Assembly: GCA_014058105.1 (NCBI GenBank)
Contig: JACGCM010001655.1
Coordinates: 1,302,001 to 1,366,000, forward strand
DNA length: 64,000 nucleotides
From: Kingdonia uniflora
Taxonomy: Eukaryota; Streptophyta; Magnoliopsida; Ranunculales; Circaeasteraceae
Direction: 5' to 3'
In this document: piece after piece, positions 42,737 through 54,849 of the stretch
Layout of the letters: every line of letters starts with the position of its first letter
How positions within the stretch are numbered: position 1 is the first letter of the stretch
Program-made: the position numbers and the translations under genes
The notes under the pieces: model-generated
What the model was told of the DNA's origin: nothing
The model's database searches: none
The model's input: the letters and a program-made list of their open reading frames with translations, nothing else

Positions 42737-44562
42737 ACTTAGGTGCATTTTATTGAGATGTTATTTTAAGCCGATTTTTCCTTCTTTTATGTTATTTTTA
42801 TTTTTTTGTATAGTAAGTTGTAGTATAGTGGTCGGTAATGCTATTTTAAGTATTTCTAATTTTCTTTCAAAAAAAAAAAACTAAAATAGAAAATAGTTGT
42901 GTTTCTAATTTTCGTGTTTTGAAGTGGACATCTTGAAAGAAAGGTTTTCTTGTTTTTAAGTAGACATCTTCAAACAACATTAAATTTTAAACTCCATTTA
43001 TTTATCACATGCTATACAATCTATGAATGATACCTGCTAGTCCTTATATTAAATAACAGTTTTAGACAACTTGCTTGGGTGATTCTTTTCAAGTTTGCTT
43101 AGGCTTTGGTGGTACGTACAGCAGCAACTTCACAGTGTAGGTGTAAAAAAATTTCTAACACTTAGAAGAAGCTGCTTTTGGTGCTTGGGTACGATAGCAC
43201 TTGAAGCAGGGGTTTAGTAACTTTTCAAAGGTGCTGATATATCAAATTCATATCTTTGCATCTTATCAAACTAAGTCAATTCTTGGTTCTGGAATCTCAG
43301 AGGTAATCCTAAAGCTCACATGCTCTCTCTCGGTTTTGTATTGGCATATTAAGGTACTTTGATATTTGCACAAAATTTTGAGTCATTGGCCAAGTATTTT
43401 AGTTATACAATTGTTAGTCAAGAGTCCTACGATCAATCTTTTGTGCTTGTACTTTTTTGGGATTATTTATATGTGCATGCTTGGTTCGGCTTAATCCACT
43501 CATGACGGTGCTTGCTTGGTAACTTTGTCTAAACAGCAACTTAATAATGTCCATCAAGAGCATCCTTTTATTGTCTCATTTAACCATATCATCAACATCA
43601 CATTAATAGATCACATTATTTTTTAGTATATAATTGTAACTCTCGCGAAGCACTGCGCCTAAATTTGTTTTCTTCTCTTTTCAGGTTCGTTTTGGGAAAT
43701 GGTAAAAATGATTTTATAGTGAGAAAAAGAGCGAGGACAGAAAATACGCAAGTTGAAAGCATCGCATCAAATACATCCTTCTTGTGCCCCCTAAGTAAAG
43801 GGGAACTTCCTTCTTCGCCCCATAAGTGAAGGGACGGCCACAGCTACACCAGGAAACACTTCTCGTAGGTTGGTACTTCTTAAAACTTGACATCTAAAAG
43901 GGGTAAATATCCGGTCCGCCCCGGCAATAGAACATATAAAGTCGTGTGGACTGTACAAATACACGCTGCTCTAATAAAAAAAAATATTGTGGTTGGATTG
44001 ACCAATTTTTGTGTTTAATATTCTTTTTCATTCCAACATTAGTAAAGGTTAAAACTAGTAGAGGCTTGCAGGATTTCATCACCCAAAAAGCTCTCCAACA
44101 AGTGGGGCCACCCATTAGAGATACGAAGAAATTTGTATCAGACGAAAATTGAACGTCCCTGACCTCAACATAATTGTTAATAAAAAAGAGTAGCAAGATT
44201 CCCACGGGATTTCATCACCCAACGGATAGGTGTACTGGACCGGGGTACAAACACGGGTTCGTAGGATACGGCCCCAGCCTAGCGCCGCGAAATACTGGTT
44301 GTAGGTTTACGACGTCACCGTTTCGAGTGCTAACGTATGATAAGGTAACTCGCTCGGACGTGAGGACTGAACATCTACTTTAAGCAGGTACTAGGATAGT
44401 GACGCAGGAGAGTATAGGAACCAAAGCCTTTTGCCATCGTACCCATTTTGAACATAGAAGAATATAGGGAAGATCTACTTATTACTTCTAAAAAATGCTG
44501 ATGTGCTAGAGTTTAAGTTTAATTGGTTGTTTATTGCGTTGGGTGTTGCATTTATTTTAAAA
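42737..44562. other. Element E leader, no gene seen
   Basis: A 1.8-kb untranslated-looking leader. The phrase GGATTTCATCACCCAA occurs twice (near 44070 and 44209). ORFs are short and on both strands, without motifs. It may contain the packaging signal. Confidence 0.45.
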
Positions 44563-46018
44563 TGTCATACATGCAAGAACATTGGAATCCTTACAGCTCA
44601 CAATTCAACATCCCGCAGCAGCCTCAAAATCATTTTCAATCATGGAATCACCAAAATTCTTAATACGTAGAACCTTTCCAATCTTATTCATATATGCAGG
44701 CCCATCAGTCCGTCAAGTTATCCAATCAGTTCCCCCCCCCCTCTATCCACCCAAACCTTCTTTAGATGATACCCTTGCTCTCTTCATGCAACAATCAGTA
44801 CAATTTTAGCAATAAATGATGTAATTCCAATAATAGACATTGGTGAATCAAACTTCTACGACCCAATCTATCTCTAGATTAGAGACTCAGATAACTCAGT
44901 TGTTAACTATGTAGAGTGAAATAGAGCATAAAAAACTTCTAAGAAATGAATAAGGATAATCCGAAGTTAAATTGCCACGTGATTTAGAAATGGATGAATT
45001 CAAGCGTAATCAAGGAATGTTTTCTCCGTGGGGTGAATAGATACAATATTGTGAGACAGATTTAGAAGATGAATATTTTAAGGTCGACGATCCTATGTCA
45101 CAAGAAGATCTTGAAGAAACCCTCCAAATTCAACCATCGATGTCACCATCCATCATTTCATTTGTTAACCCAATAAATTGTTTTGAGGAAACTATGACCG
45201 AGACTGAATAGTTTTCCCTCTCCTCTAATGATTTTTCTGACGATGATGATGACGAGAAAAAATATGAATATATGGAATCACCATCTCATTATACGATAAT
45301 TTGTGAGGAATTTGTAGATGATGATATTTGTAGTAAAGTCAAGAAATTAGAAATTATTGAACCTATTGCAAATGTTATCAACTTGTCATTTCCTTCTCAC
45401 TCTCCTTATGAGTCACCTCTGCCTTGCTTTGAGCAGCGTCCACCTGACACAAAATACAATATTGAAAACCAGTGGGTGGACGACCCTTCTTTACAGGATA
45501 TACCACTATTATTGGGGGCTAATTTTGTTTTAGTTACTCATTCACCAACCGCACCTATACAAATGCCTACATCTCCATTTCACGAGCCTAATGGGAGTAC
45601 CATGACCATAAATGATTTTGAGGACTTGTACGGTGATAATTCTTGTTGTATTTCTGTTAATGAATGTTTAAATTATTTTGAGGACTCGAATGATCCTGAG
45701 ATTCATGAAATGGTACAATCATTAGCATCTGAAAATATGTTTCAACTTGGCCATGCCCCTAAGCCAATGAATATCCACGTCAATGGTCAGGATGAGTCCC
45801 TTGAGATAAGTTGTGATTTTAGGCACATAAATTATGAATATTTGTTAGAGTCAATTATTCCCCAATCCCCACATCCACAAATTAGTTATATAGTTTTTCT
45901 TCTACTAAAAGAATACATCTTTTTGAAAAATTATAATTTTGGGGATGCCTTACGGACTTGCTTTGTCAGAGCCACCTATCACATTTTTGGAATATCAACG
46001 ATAACATGGGGGTTTTGA
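44563..46018 (+). pseudogene. Element E gag-like ORF region, including an intact 248-residue frame
   Basis: From ATG 44563 (MSYMQEHWNPYSSQFNIPQQ) the region is Gln/Asn/Pro/Tyr-rich. A segment SLDDTLALFMQQSVQF followed by SISRLETQITQLLTM resembles the gag C-terminal region of Athila-type elements. Several stops then occur. One frame continues through DLEMDEFKRNQGMFSPWGE to the intact ORF 45272-46018 (MESPSHYTIICEEFVDDDIC onward). This last part is acidic and contains PMNIHVNGQDESLEISCDFR and an aromatic C-terminus. No zinc knuckle or enzyme motif is present. The conserved open frame in an otherwise empty element is notable. Its function is unknown. Confidence 0.5.
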
Positions 46019-47790
46019 AAATTTTCAAAGAAAATATCTTTCTAGGAAAATTGAGTTTTGAATCTAGTACATTTTCGGGGATGAATACTTGTATACCAAT
46101 CTTCTTATTTACTGCAACATGTAGTAATCATATGATTGTATTGAAATTTCTAAAGGAAAATATGTTCCCTGGGTATGTATTTGCTTTATCTTGGAGAAAA
46201 TGGTTTTTCTTGATTTGTCTAAAATTTGTAACTTGGAATTATCAAATGATAGGAAAAGTTTTTAGAAAAAAAAATTTCCATAGAGAATTAGTTTTAAACT
46301 CTCTCTGGTTTTTACATAATATATCTGCCTAATTAAGGGACAATATTAAGGATCACCAGTCATGTATTATCTGGTTTTTGAAAGAGAATTTGCAACCAGG
46401 ATAGTACATCACCTTTTTAACTTCGTACCCTTCAAACCATATTGAAAAATTTTAAGTTTGGGGATTCATTCGTCTGGCTGAAGATAGTTAACTTAGCGCT
46501 TCTTGGGAGGCAACCCATGACACATTCAGGTGAGAAATTCTAGTTTTTATTCCTTTATTTTTTTTATGCTCTCAAACATTGAGAGCAATGTTTCATTTAA
46601 ATTTGGGGGTAGGAAAACATTTCTTTAAATACTTTTTGAAGAAAAGTAAAATAATGGCACTTTGACAATTTATGATATATTTTTGACGAATTTCCAAACA
46701 CTTAAACTGATTTTACCTTGACATAAATATTATGGAAAAACCTAAATTTTGAAATTGTACCAAATATACACTATAATATTTTAGAATATCTTAACATAGA
46801 TTTACTATCTTTTTATTAACGACTAATTCAAGTTAACTTGGCATATTTTGAAAATGTGCACTTCATTATAGTTTTGCAATTAATACCTTCAATAGATTTT
46901 TGCTCAGTATAAGGGAAATTTAGCATTTATGTTAGGAATAGTTTGCTACAAAGGAGACAACTGCCTAAGAATAAGTTCATTCCTAAGAAAATAATAATAA
47001 ATAAGCCAAATATGTTCTAAAAACTTTCACGCTGCAAGGCTACTCGCATGATTAAGAACTGAAAGAGGAAAATCTATCACCAATCACGAGTTTGACAATG
47101 AACTATGTGAAAGGAGTACAAGAAAATGTTACTTGTGAGAATTCTGAGTCTAGAACAAGATAGGGCACCGCACCCTGGCAACCTTAGCCAACTGGAGGGG
47201 ATTGTCGACCGAAAACTCCTTGTTATGAAGACTTCATTAAAAAAACAAAGTACTCAGAGGAAAATGCTTACAAAAAAAGTAAAATTCTAGGAAGACGAAT
47301 TGACTAAGGCATTTATCGAACTGACCATTAAATTTATTCCAGTAAGAACTAGACTTCCAAAAAAACTGAGTAAATTATTCTAGACAACGTATTTGGCGAT
47401 AAAACTATTTTCATTGTACACTCAAATATAGCTAAAAAAAATACTTGAATCTTTTTTTAATCTTGAGGTAGTACCTCTAGTTTCGGATAAGCTTAAAATA
47501 TTCTTTCATATACTTGGGAGAATATCAAGTTTAAAGATTTTTTCATTGGTATATTTTTGTCACAACTAAGTAAGGTTAAGTTCACAGGAAATGAGTCATG
47601 TGTATTCTAGAATTGTTTAAAATATCATTATTGAATTTTGTAGGTATAGTCACTACAAACCCTCATGAGACAACACTCGCCTACCAGGCTAAACCTGGGG
47701 GTTTAACGGCTTGTTGCATATGCTAAATGCAACTGCGAGACATGCAAAAATAGTTTTTTATTTATTTTTGCTCGAGGACTAGCAAAATAT
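46019..47790. other. Element E 3' interior, no gene seen
   Basis: AT-rich, non-coding in appearance. A 124-codon frame (45958-46332) overlaps the end of the main ORF and has internal repetition (LKFLKENMFPG and similar), but no known motif. Confidence 0.45.
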
Positions 47791-47805
47791 AAGTTTGGGG
47801 GTATT
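47791..47805 (+). other. Element E polypurine tract
   Basis: AAGTTTGGGGGTATT lies directly before the 3' LTR. Confidence 0.65.
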
Positions 47806-48915
47806 TGATAGACACGTAATATTTATGTGTACAACTCCTAAATTTATATCTACCTAGTAATTTATTAAATAAATGTGACACTAATAGTGCTTTTGTTTAT
47901 ATTTACAGGAATCGGTCACATGATAAACAAGTCGCATAATTTTCTAGTTTTTAACAAAGAACAAGGGTGATACATGCCAACAATGATTCTCATTTGAAGT
48001 TGTCAACCAAAGGCCCATGCATAGAAGCCCATTGAAGAGAATTATATATATATATATTATTCTCATGAGTTGTAATGCATGATTTTAGGCATTGTTTAGG
48101 GGATTTTATATTAATGGTTATTTTTAGTAACCCTTCTTATACTCTATAAATAGGAGGGGAATCTTACCCATGAGGGATCATCTTGGAGAGTGTAAATCAA
48201 AGTTCATAGCAATAAAGCTTATTCTTTCTCTTGTTCTTGTCTTTTAGTTTTATCGTAGTAATAGTAGTATGACAATGATCATAGGGATGAGTAGCTAATC
48301 TTCTTAGCCAAGACTAGAGGAAGCTCCACCTAATGTAGCCTTAGTGTAGATTGTGTAGCTTAGTTAGAGTAATTACCTTCTCTTTATCCCGAAATTTTGC
48401 ATATTTGTATTCATTCGTCCTATGCATGACCATAGCTAAGATTAGGAGGAATAATGAATCTATGTAACCATCTTGTTAGACCATAACAAGATAGGTTAGG
48501 AACATGGAGAAGAGAACATAATCCATACTTATCAACCGGACCATGGTTGAGTAAGTTGGTTTATGGGTAGTTCCCAATTACTAAATCTCTTGTATTTTTT
48601 GGTGCATTGCATATGCTCGACCAAGGAGATGCGATACGGGAACTCGTAATTTACTTTAATTATTTATGCTATCTAAGGGTTTTAAAGGGTAGAGTAGAAT
48701 CGATGCATTAGTTTTCACTCTAATTTATCTTGTAATTTGTTTCATTTTTCTTTTTATTTCAAAACCTACACAAACTCGTTGTAATTGGATAAAACTAGTA
48801 GCTCAAATTATAATTCGTACCACAAGTCTCTTGGGATACGACCCCGCTTACCCTTGTACTTAACAGTACACCGTGCGCTTGTGGGTCTTTCATGACGTCA
48901 GTAATTAATCGATCA
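47806..48915 (+). repeat. Element E 3' LTR
   Basis: Pairs with 41640-42713. It has an additional block of about 45 bp near 47830-47875. Confidence 0.9.
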
Positions 48916-48923
48916 ACAACATA

Positions 48924-50485
48924 CTAATGTAGACGGCCTACTATAAGTATGGTTTCGCGAGAGCGTTGAAGGGCAAAGCATTTGTTGGTATGATGGCAGT
49001 TATATTTGTGATTGGCACAGTAAGGTTCGCCTGGTTTGACATCGATATGGAAAGAGATACGCCAGATAGGTTCTGCCTGCATATGTAGTAGAAGTATACT
49101 AAGAGGGGCAGTAAGTGTGGTTAGGACTGGCTTCGGTCTCTTTCTGCGAGCATCGGCATTGTTGTTGTTATGAGGAGGTTTGCGGCTCTCAGTCACCTGT
49201 GAGACAGGAGCGATCAAGGGTGTTGGGGTAGAAGGTGGGTTTTGTCGAGGTTTATTTATGGTAGTGTTCGAAGGCTGGCTCTATTTGCTGGATTTGTAGA
49301 GACACTCAAGGTCGATATAGCCATTAACCTTTGAGTGCATCTCTTCGAGGGTTCAAGGTTTATGGAGTACCAGGTACTCTTTCACACAGCTATAATCTGG
49401 TAAGGCATTAGAGTACGCGAGCACAGCATTCGCGCAGTCAAGGTTCTCGACTTTTCGAGATTTATCGAGATACCTCATGGTGAAGGCTTCGAGTGTTTTA
49501 CTACTGAATTTTCTGAAATTGAACAGGGCCTCGACTCTAACTTCTCTGTCTTTATTGAAGGCAAACTGGGCAGTGAAAAGCTATGAAAGTTGCTCGAAGC
49601 TCCAGATCGAGCCATTAGGGAGATTGTGATACCATCGAAGGGGGCCGTCAGTAAGGCTGGTGGGAAAAAGACAGCATAGCAAGTAGTCGGCTGTAGAATA
49701 GAGGCTCAGAGCATTTTGGAATTCAAAAATATACGATTGAGGGTGTATGTTACGGTATTTGCTGAGTTCGGGAGTAAGGAAATTGGGGGTATCTCGATAT
49801 CGAAATGTTTGGGGCAAAGGATATTATTCAGTCAACTCTAGGAGTTGGGAGTTGGGCTCGCGCTGACGTGAGCAACAAGTTTATTTTGTGGTCGAAGTCC
49901 TGCTGTGCAGCATAGGCATAGTGAGGGGGTGATCGAAGGGTTCGAGAGTGATGAGGTCGAGTATGTAGTATGTTTTCTGCACTGCGTTCCCCGAGACGCT
50001 CTCGGGTGGGGCGGCGCTTGGGATGTCTGGAGGAGCGAAGAGTAGAATCAAAGGAATTTTCAGTGGGGTGGATTGCCGAGATTGATGGAGCCAGTAGGGG
50101 GAATATTTTGAGGAGTACCCTCGGCAACGATATAGACTGGGGGTACTTCGAGATATGGAAGGGGTCCCAGACGGGCGCTGGAAGACACGCGCGATGGGTC
50201 TGGTGCTTGGGATGGTCGAGTAGCTTCTAAAGGTTGTAGTTTCTGCAACTCTCAGACGGTGTTAAATAACTCGTCAATCGCCCAGTTCTGTCTGTCGACA
50301 TCGCCCAGGCAACGATTCCGTTTGGCTTCAAACTCCAGCCGGTGCTTTTCGCGTTCCTGGTGAAGCTGTACATGGTGACGCTCCTCGGTTTGAGCGAATT
50401 GTTGAGAAAGTAAGGCTATTTAGGCGGCCACTCCGTCAACGGAGTTGTCGGCATGGCTTGAACTGGAACGGAGAGTGGGTGTCAT
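48924..50485 (-). pseudogene. Gypsy-B gag
   Basis: Starts at ATG 50485 (MTPTLRSSSSHADNSVDG). A charged helical region follows (QTEERHHVQLHQEREKHRLE), then a Pro/Ser-rich linker (50060-50248). The capsid core is at 49581-49817 (TPELSKYRNIHPQSYIFEFQ, LLCCLFPTSLTDGPLRWYHN). A zinc-knuckle-like YCANHKYNCHHTNKCFALQR lies near 48950-49010. Element E interrupts it at 48916, and the protein continues at 41639. Stops and frame changes occur at about 50058, 49819, 49580 and 48922. Confidence 0.8.
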
Positions 50486-50550
50486 TGAGAATAACTTATT
50501 GAGGTTGAGGACCAAATGAGAGAAAGAAGAAAGGGAGATTGGTAGGTGGG

Positions 50551-50569
50551 AAGCACAGACGACGCCAAA
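50551..50569 (-). other. Gypsy-B primer binding site, diverged
   Basis: Minus strand TTTGGCGTCGTCTGTGCTT differs from the Gypsy-A/C site TGGCGCCGTCTGTGGGAA at a few bases. Confidence 0.65.
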
Positions 50570-51267
50570 TGTAGGGGCCTAACTTCTTATGGATGGGAAA
50601 TTGGCTCTTATGCCACGGGGTTTAATCTTCAATCAAAGCGATTCAAGTATATAACCTTGAATGCGAATAATCAATAGACAATATACTTGCGTGGAGGCCT
50701 AGAATATGACTCTTCACGACCTCTGATGAGGATTTTTAAGAGTGTTTTTATTTTTTTCGGGTAGTCGAAGGTTCGAGTACTGGGTTTTACAAAGTGATCG
50801 AAGGCAAACTGTAATGGCTCAGAGGGAGAATTTTCTAACCCCCCTTTGGTTCCCTATCTCTCCTATTTATAGAGCATAGGATGAGCTGAGTCACCAAGGT
50901 TAGGTCATATTACAAGTGTACAATCTAGGTATCCTCCGGGTATCCCAGAGTTGGTGTTGAAGCCGGAAATGCAGGGTCTGCCACCATGCTCTGTCACTGT
51001 AACTGCAAGGACAAATAAATCCGTCGTCCTGTCTAGTGAGCTAGCTATCTGCCTTGTCACACTTCTACTATGTACGGATATGGTCAAAGTGTTTTTGATG
51101 TTGAAGTGGATTGCTTCTTCAAGGCTTGTTCAGAGTCGAGGCTTCGTCTTCGGGTGATCTTTAGGAAACTTGTTTAAGGATTGGATGAGCTTCAAGATAT
51201 TCGAGTAGGCTTTAAAATAGCCTTCGAGTGTTTGATTGGGGTAGAAGGCTGCGAGTAGGCTACTACA
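50570..51267 (-). repeat. Gypsy-B 5' LTR (right copy)
   Basis: Pairs with 30645-31332. Minus-strand TATAAATA at 50864-50871. Followed by target duplication TTAGC. Confidence 0.9.
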
Positions 51268-51272
51268 TTAGC

Positions 51273-51289
51273 TACCTCTAATATCATCA
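51273..51289 (+). repeat. Copia-1 3' LTR, last 17 bp
   Basis: TACCTCTAATATCATCA completes the Copia-1 LTR after the Gypsy-B insertion. Followed by TGAAT. Confidence 0.8.
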
Positions 51290-51294
51290 TGAAT

Positions 51295-51341
51295 AAAGAT
51301 ACAGAAGTAATTACCTTTCTTTCTTCTCTCTTCTCTTTACA
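51295..51341 (+). repeat. Copia-2 5' LTR, last piece
   Basis: Runs to ..TTTACA and matches the end of the 3' LTR (60940-60985). Confidence 0.85.
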
Positions 51342-51354
51342 TGGTATTAGAGCC
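51342..51354 (+). other. Copia-2 primer binding site
   Basis: TGGTATTAGAGCC is one base from the common TGGTATCAGAGCC initiator tRNA-Met site. Confidence 0.85.
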
Positions 51355-51377
51355 AGACACTTTTTTCCCCTCCTAAG

Positions 51378-52360
51378 ATGACCAACCCTACCGATCAAAC
51401 CATACAGCCAACTGTTGTTTCAGCATCCAATACTCCAATGTCAACTAATGTATTCACTGATCACTACGACAACCCATTCTATCATCATCCTTCTGACAAT
51501 CCTGGAAACATTCTTGTCTCTATACTTCTTGATGGAGAAAACTATCATACATGGAGCAGAGCAATGCAGATGGGACTCACGGCCAAAAAAAATCTTGGGT
51601 TTGTAAATGATACTATAAAACAACCCGATGCCTCTTCTCCAAATTTTGGTTCATGGTCTCGCTGCAACACAATGGTCCTCTCATGGTTACTCAATGCCAT
51701 CTCCAAAGATCTCCGTGACAACATCATTTATTCGAATACTGCTCTTGATGTATGGATCAACTTACGTGAGCATTTTTCATAAGGTAATGCTGCCAAAAGC
51801 TTTTCACACTTGGCATGAAATTATCCACCACTCACAAGCTCAATTATTTGTCTCTTAATATTATACAAAGTTGAAAGCACTTTGGGACGAGCTTTCATCC
51901 TAGATCGTAATCCCTTCAAGTTCTTGTGAAGCCATAAAATTCCTTATTGACCACTTACAGGAAGAAAGAGTTATGCAATTCTTAATAGGTCTTAATGACT
52001 CATTTTTCATTGCAAGGAGTCAGATCCTTTTGATGGATAGGTTACCATCAGTCAACAAAGCATATAGCTTCGTTCTTCAAGAAGAACATCAGCGCCTTAT
52101 GCATACCAAGTATGAGTCTTAGATTGACAATACAGTTTATTTTGTCAACCAAACCAGTGTTATCGGATCCACTCCTTCCACTGCTACAGCCCCTAGTCGT
52201 GACCAGCCACATTTAGGTCATGGGATGGTACCTAGACCTCAGAAAGAACGCCCCCATTACACATATTGCAATAAGATGCGGAGGATCGTTGTATCTCCAA
52301 ACATGGGTACCATCCTCGACAAGATACTTCACACACCTACATGGCTGAATCCTAAAATCA
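51378..52360 (+). pseudogene. Copia-2 gag, truncated by Gypsy-C
   Basis: ATG 51378 (MTNPTDQTIQPTVVSASNTP) is followed by the copia gag N-terminal block (HHPSDNPGNILVSILLDGEN, WSRAMQMGLTAKKNLGFVND) and the UBN2-type capsid domain (VLSWLLNAISKDLRDNIIYS; YTKLKALWDELSS; EERVMQFLIGLNDSFFIARS; SFVLQEEHQRLMHTKYES). A decayed zinc knuckle near 52250-52310 keeps YCNK but lost later Cys/His. The first 134 codons are intact. Later stops occur at 51780, 51856, 51901 and 52120. Gypsy-C begins at 52364. Confidence 0.85.
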
Positions 52361-52363
52361 TGT

Positions 52364-52919
52364 TGTAGTAGCATATTCCCCAGATTCGATAAGAACAAAC
52401 TAAAATAGAGCCAAGTCTAAGGTATCTATTCATTCGAATAGATATTGTAGTGACATACTCCCCAGATTTGACAAGGAATAGCTAGCAAAACCAAGTCAAA
52501 GATACATGACCATTCGAGAAAATGTGAAGTCCACAACTATAGATCTCGATCCTCTACATTAGCCATTACACTTGGTCAAATAAAGTTGTTGCAAGAGATA
52601 CATAAAGTTTGCCCACTTCCCATTAAGATAGGAGACCAATTATTTGTAACTACCGGTATCCATTATAAATACAGGTAGAGCCTACGATTAGAGGGATCCG
52701 AGAACTCTATTTTTTCTTTTCTATTTGCATCTGTTCTATCGTTCAGCAATGATAATAACTAGCATATATTAGATTTTACCATCAAACCCTATTCGAGATC
52801 GTGGTTTTTCTTATATTTTATTGATTTACCATGTAAAATCTAGTATGCTTTAGCTTAGAATTGTAATCTCTTTACAGAAGTATTAGCGAAGTTTCCCTTC
52901 CGGAAAACATGCCATTACA
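52364..52919 (+). repeat. Gypsy-C LTR, left
   Basis: TGTAGTAGC...CATTACA, 556 bp. TATA box TATAAATA at 52664. An internal near-repeat of about 90 bp opens it (CATATTCCCCAGATTCGATA, then CATACTCCCCAGATTTGACA). Confidence 0.9.
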
Positions 52920-52921
52920 AT

Positions 52922-52940
52922 TGGCGCCGTCTGTGGGAAA
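52922..52940 (+). other. Gypsy-C primer binding site
   Basis: TGGCGCCGTCTGTGGGAAA, same as Gypsy-A. It recurs after the right LTR at 57960. Confidence 0.8.
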
Positions 52941-52984
52941 ATTTATTTTTTCTTTACCAAATCTTGTTTGATACAATTATTTCT

Positions 52985-54840
52985 ATGACCAACATGAACC
53001 TCAGAAGTGCATCTAGTACCCATAGGAACAATGAAGACATGCAAGTCATCGTCCAACCAAAAACTGTCAATTTTCATAATGTTATTGTCAAGCTTTAGAA
53101 GAAAATGGAGTCTGATAGGAACCATCGACTGGAAGATCATAGGATTCACGCTCAAGCCCTCCAAGTTGAGAGGGACGAGGAAGAAGGCCCTGGAGCAATA
53201 GAGCCAAACTCATCAAAAAGAAATGGAAAGTTTACGACGACAACAAGATCGACTCACTGGTCGCCAAGGATCACCTCCAGAGGCCCGAAGTGATCATCGG
53301 TCATGAGCTGTTCAGAGGGAAAGCCTACCAAGGGAAAAGAAAATTTAAACTTCTAGGTCTCGATACGGGAACCCAGTCAAAACATCTTGACATTTCGACC
53401 TTACGTCGTCAGCATCGACAACTCAAAGAAGTTGACGAACATGTCATCAAACCCCACTGCCATCTCCATGATGCCCAGGTAGGGAACGGTTGGGCTCAGA
53501 AGGGCAAGGAGATTTTGATCCACAGGCTCCAGCTAAACCAAACGCTCTCTAACAATTTATTAGCTTAGATGACTTGAACAACAAGATTCAAGCCATACAT
53601 TTAGACAATCCTAATCGATGATCCGCTCTAGACAGGATTGAGACCAACCTAATTTCTCTTCATCTCAAATTTATGCCCATTCTAGACAATTTCTACATGC
53701 CAAAATTTTACCAATATGTAGGCCTCACCAACCAACTAACCCACGTCCATCACTTCAAAACAGTCGTAGGCCTATACTCTAAACCTAATCACATATTATG
53801 CCATTTTTTTAACATGAGCCTCAAATAAGAGCCTCTTAGGTGGTTCCATACCATTCCTGAAGGTTTGATAACCAACTTCGCCCAATTACAACGACTTTTC
53901 TAATCAAACTACGCTCATGACAAAGAATATGAGATAACGGTTGACTCCCTTTTCTTTTTCAAACAAGGGATAAAAGAAACTTTGGTAAATTTTTATAAGC
54001 GTTTCCTGCAAGAAACAAGAAAAAATTTAAATTCAGATCCCAAGATTGTCGTACCCACATTTACCTCTGTACTCTACATCGATTCAAAAGTTTGAGAAAA
54101 ACTTATGCTTCACAAACCCAAAACAGTTACAGAAATGATCGACGTGGTAAATAACTATATTTAACTCGAACGATCCAAGAAATAAGATGAAAAGTTCATC
54201 TATAATATATTTCAATGATGTTCTCTCACCACCACACTCAAAACTAGCAAACAATGTTTCAGCCAAACAGTATAGGCGTTTCAACGACAACGTCAAACGA
54301 AAAGATGGGAAAAAATATCGACCTGTCCTAGTGTTACCTCCTATGACGACCACCCTGTCAGCTATCTTATCGATATTGAGGGGGGATTCACTCTTTAGAG
54401 AACTGCAGGAGATTCCAGATGTCCCAAATAAACCTCTGTGCCAGTATCATAATGCCCAAAACCATGAGACTGACAACTATTACTCCCTTATACAAATTTT
54501 TCACTGCATAATCCTAGCCTGAAGGCTTCAGGAGTATATGATCGATGTCCCAAAGTTTCTTGAAGAAGAATCAAAGATAAAAGAAGTTAAACAAGATCAC
54601 GACCAAGGCCAGGCTCGACATCTTTATATGATTGAGATTGAGAAGGGCAAGAAGCAGAAGAAGAATGACAGAATCACATCTTGTTATAAGATGACATCAT
54701 CAAAAAAATCTACCAAACTTCTACCCAGCTTCAACAATGCTAAACGTCTATATTATACTTCCTTTAAAGACTGTTATACCAACCGTGTCAAATGCCCTCA
54801 TGACGATTTATTAGTGATAATGCTCAAAGTTGGATAGGAC
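52985..54840 (+). pseudogene. Gypsy-C gag
   Basis: ATG 52985 (MTNMNLRSASSTHRNNEDMQ), then a charged helical segment ending at a stop (53097). Two further frames carry the N-terminal half. The capsid core at 53690-54180 includes FYMPKFYQYVGLTNQLTHVH, EPLRWFHTIPEGLITNFAQL and SLFFFKQGIKETLVNFYKRF, each interrupted by stops. CQYHNAQNHETDNYYSLI near 54440 is the zinc-knuckle remnant. A charged spacer leads to protease. At least six disruptions are visible. Confidence 0.8.
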
Positions 54841-54849
54841 TATTTATGC

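Larger units (their letters stand above)
41640..48915 (+). mobile_element. Element E: coding-poor non-autonomous LTR element (LARD-like, Athila-type primer site)
   Basis: LTRs are 1,074 bp (41640-42713) and 1,110 bp (47806-48915), TGATAGACACG...CGATCA at the right end. The primer site is TGGCGCCGTTGCCGGGG and the polypurine tract is AAGTTTGGGGGTAT. Flanks are GCAAC and ACAAC, a 5-bp duplication with one change. On removal, the gag frame of Gypsy-B reads through in phase on the minus strand (VADLPSYLDGPYL), which confirms the boundaries. The 5.1-kb interior has no protease, RT or integrase. It contains only a decayed gag-like region with a 248-residue ORF. It must have relied on enzymes of a relative to move. 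Confidence 0.85.
30645..51267 (-). mobile_element. Gypsy-B: Ty3/gypsy Tat-type element in reverse orientation
   Basis: Ends TGTAGGGGCC...CTACTACA are flanked by a perfect 5-bp duplication TTAGC (30640-30644, 51268-51272). LTRs are 688 bp (left) and 698 bp (right). The pyrimidine tract beside the left LTR and the primer site beside the right LTR show minus-strand orientation. Own length is about 13.3 kb after removing element E. gag-pol runs right to left. The tail at 31333-37640 holds plus-strand (that is, antisense) ORFs and tandem repeats, the same layout as Gypsy-A. Confidence 0.9.
25455..51289 (+). mobile_element. Copia-1: Ty1/copia retrotransposon (Tork-like), split by Gypsy-B
   Basis: LTRs are about 727 bp (25455-26181) and 29919-30644 plus 51273-51289. 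The 3' LTR is interrupted by Gypsy-B. The target duplication TGAAT is at 25450-25454 and 51290-51294. Own length is about 5.2 kb. The order gag, protease, integrase, RT, RNase H is the Ty1/copia order. The integrase core has an internal deletion, and the ORFs contain stops. RNase H motif LSTTEVEYVAATEACKDIVW suggests the Tork lineage (inference). Confidence 0.9.

Noticed and set aside
45958..46332. 124-codon ORF overlapping the end of the element E ORF
   Set aside because: Out of frame with the main ORF. It is Phe/Ile/Lys-rich and AT-driven. A Leu-Lys-Glu-Asn phrase repeats, but no family is recognised.
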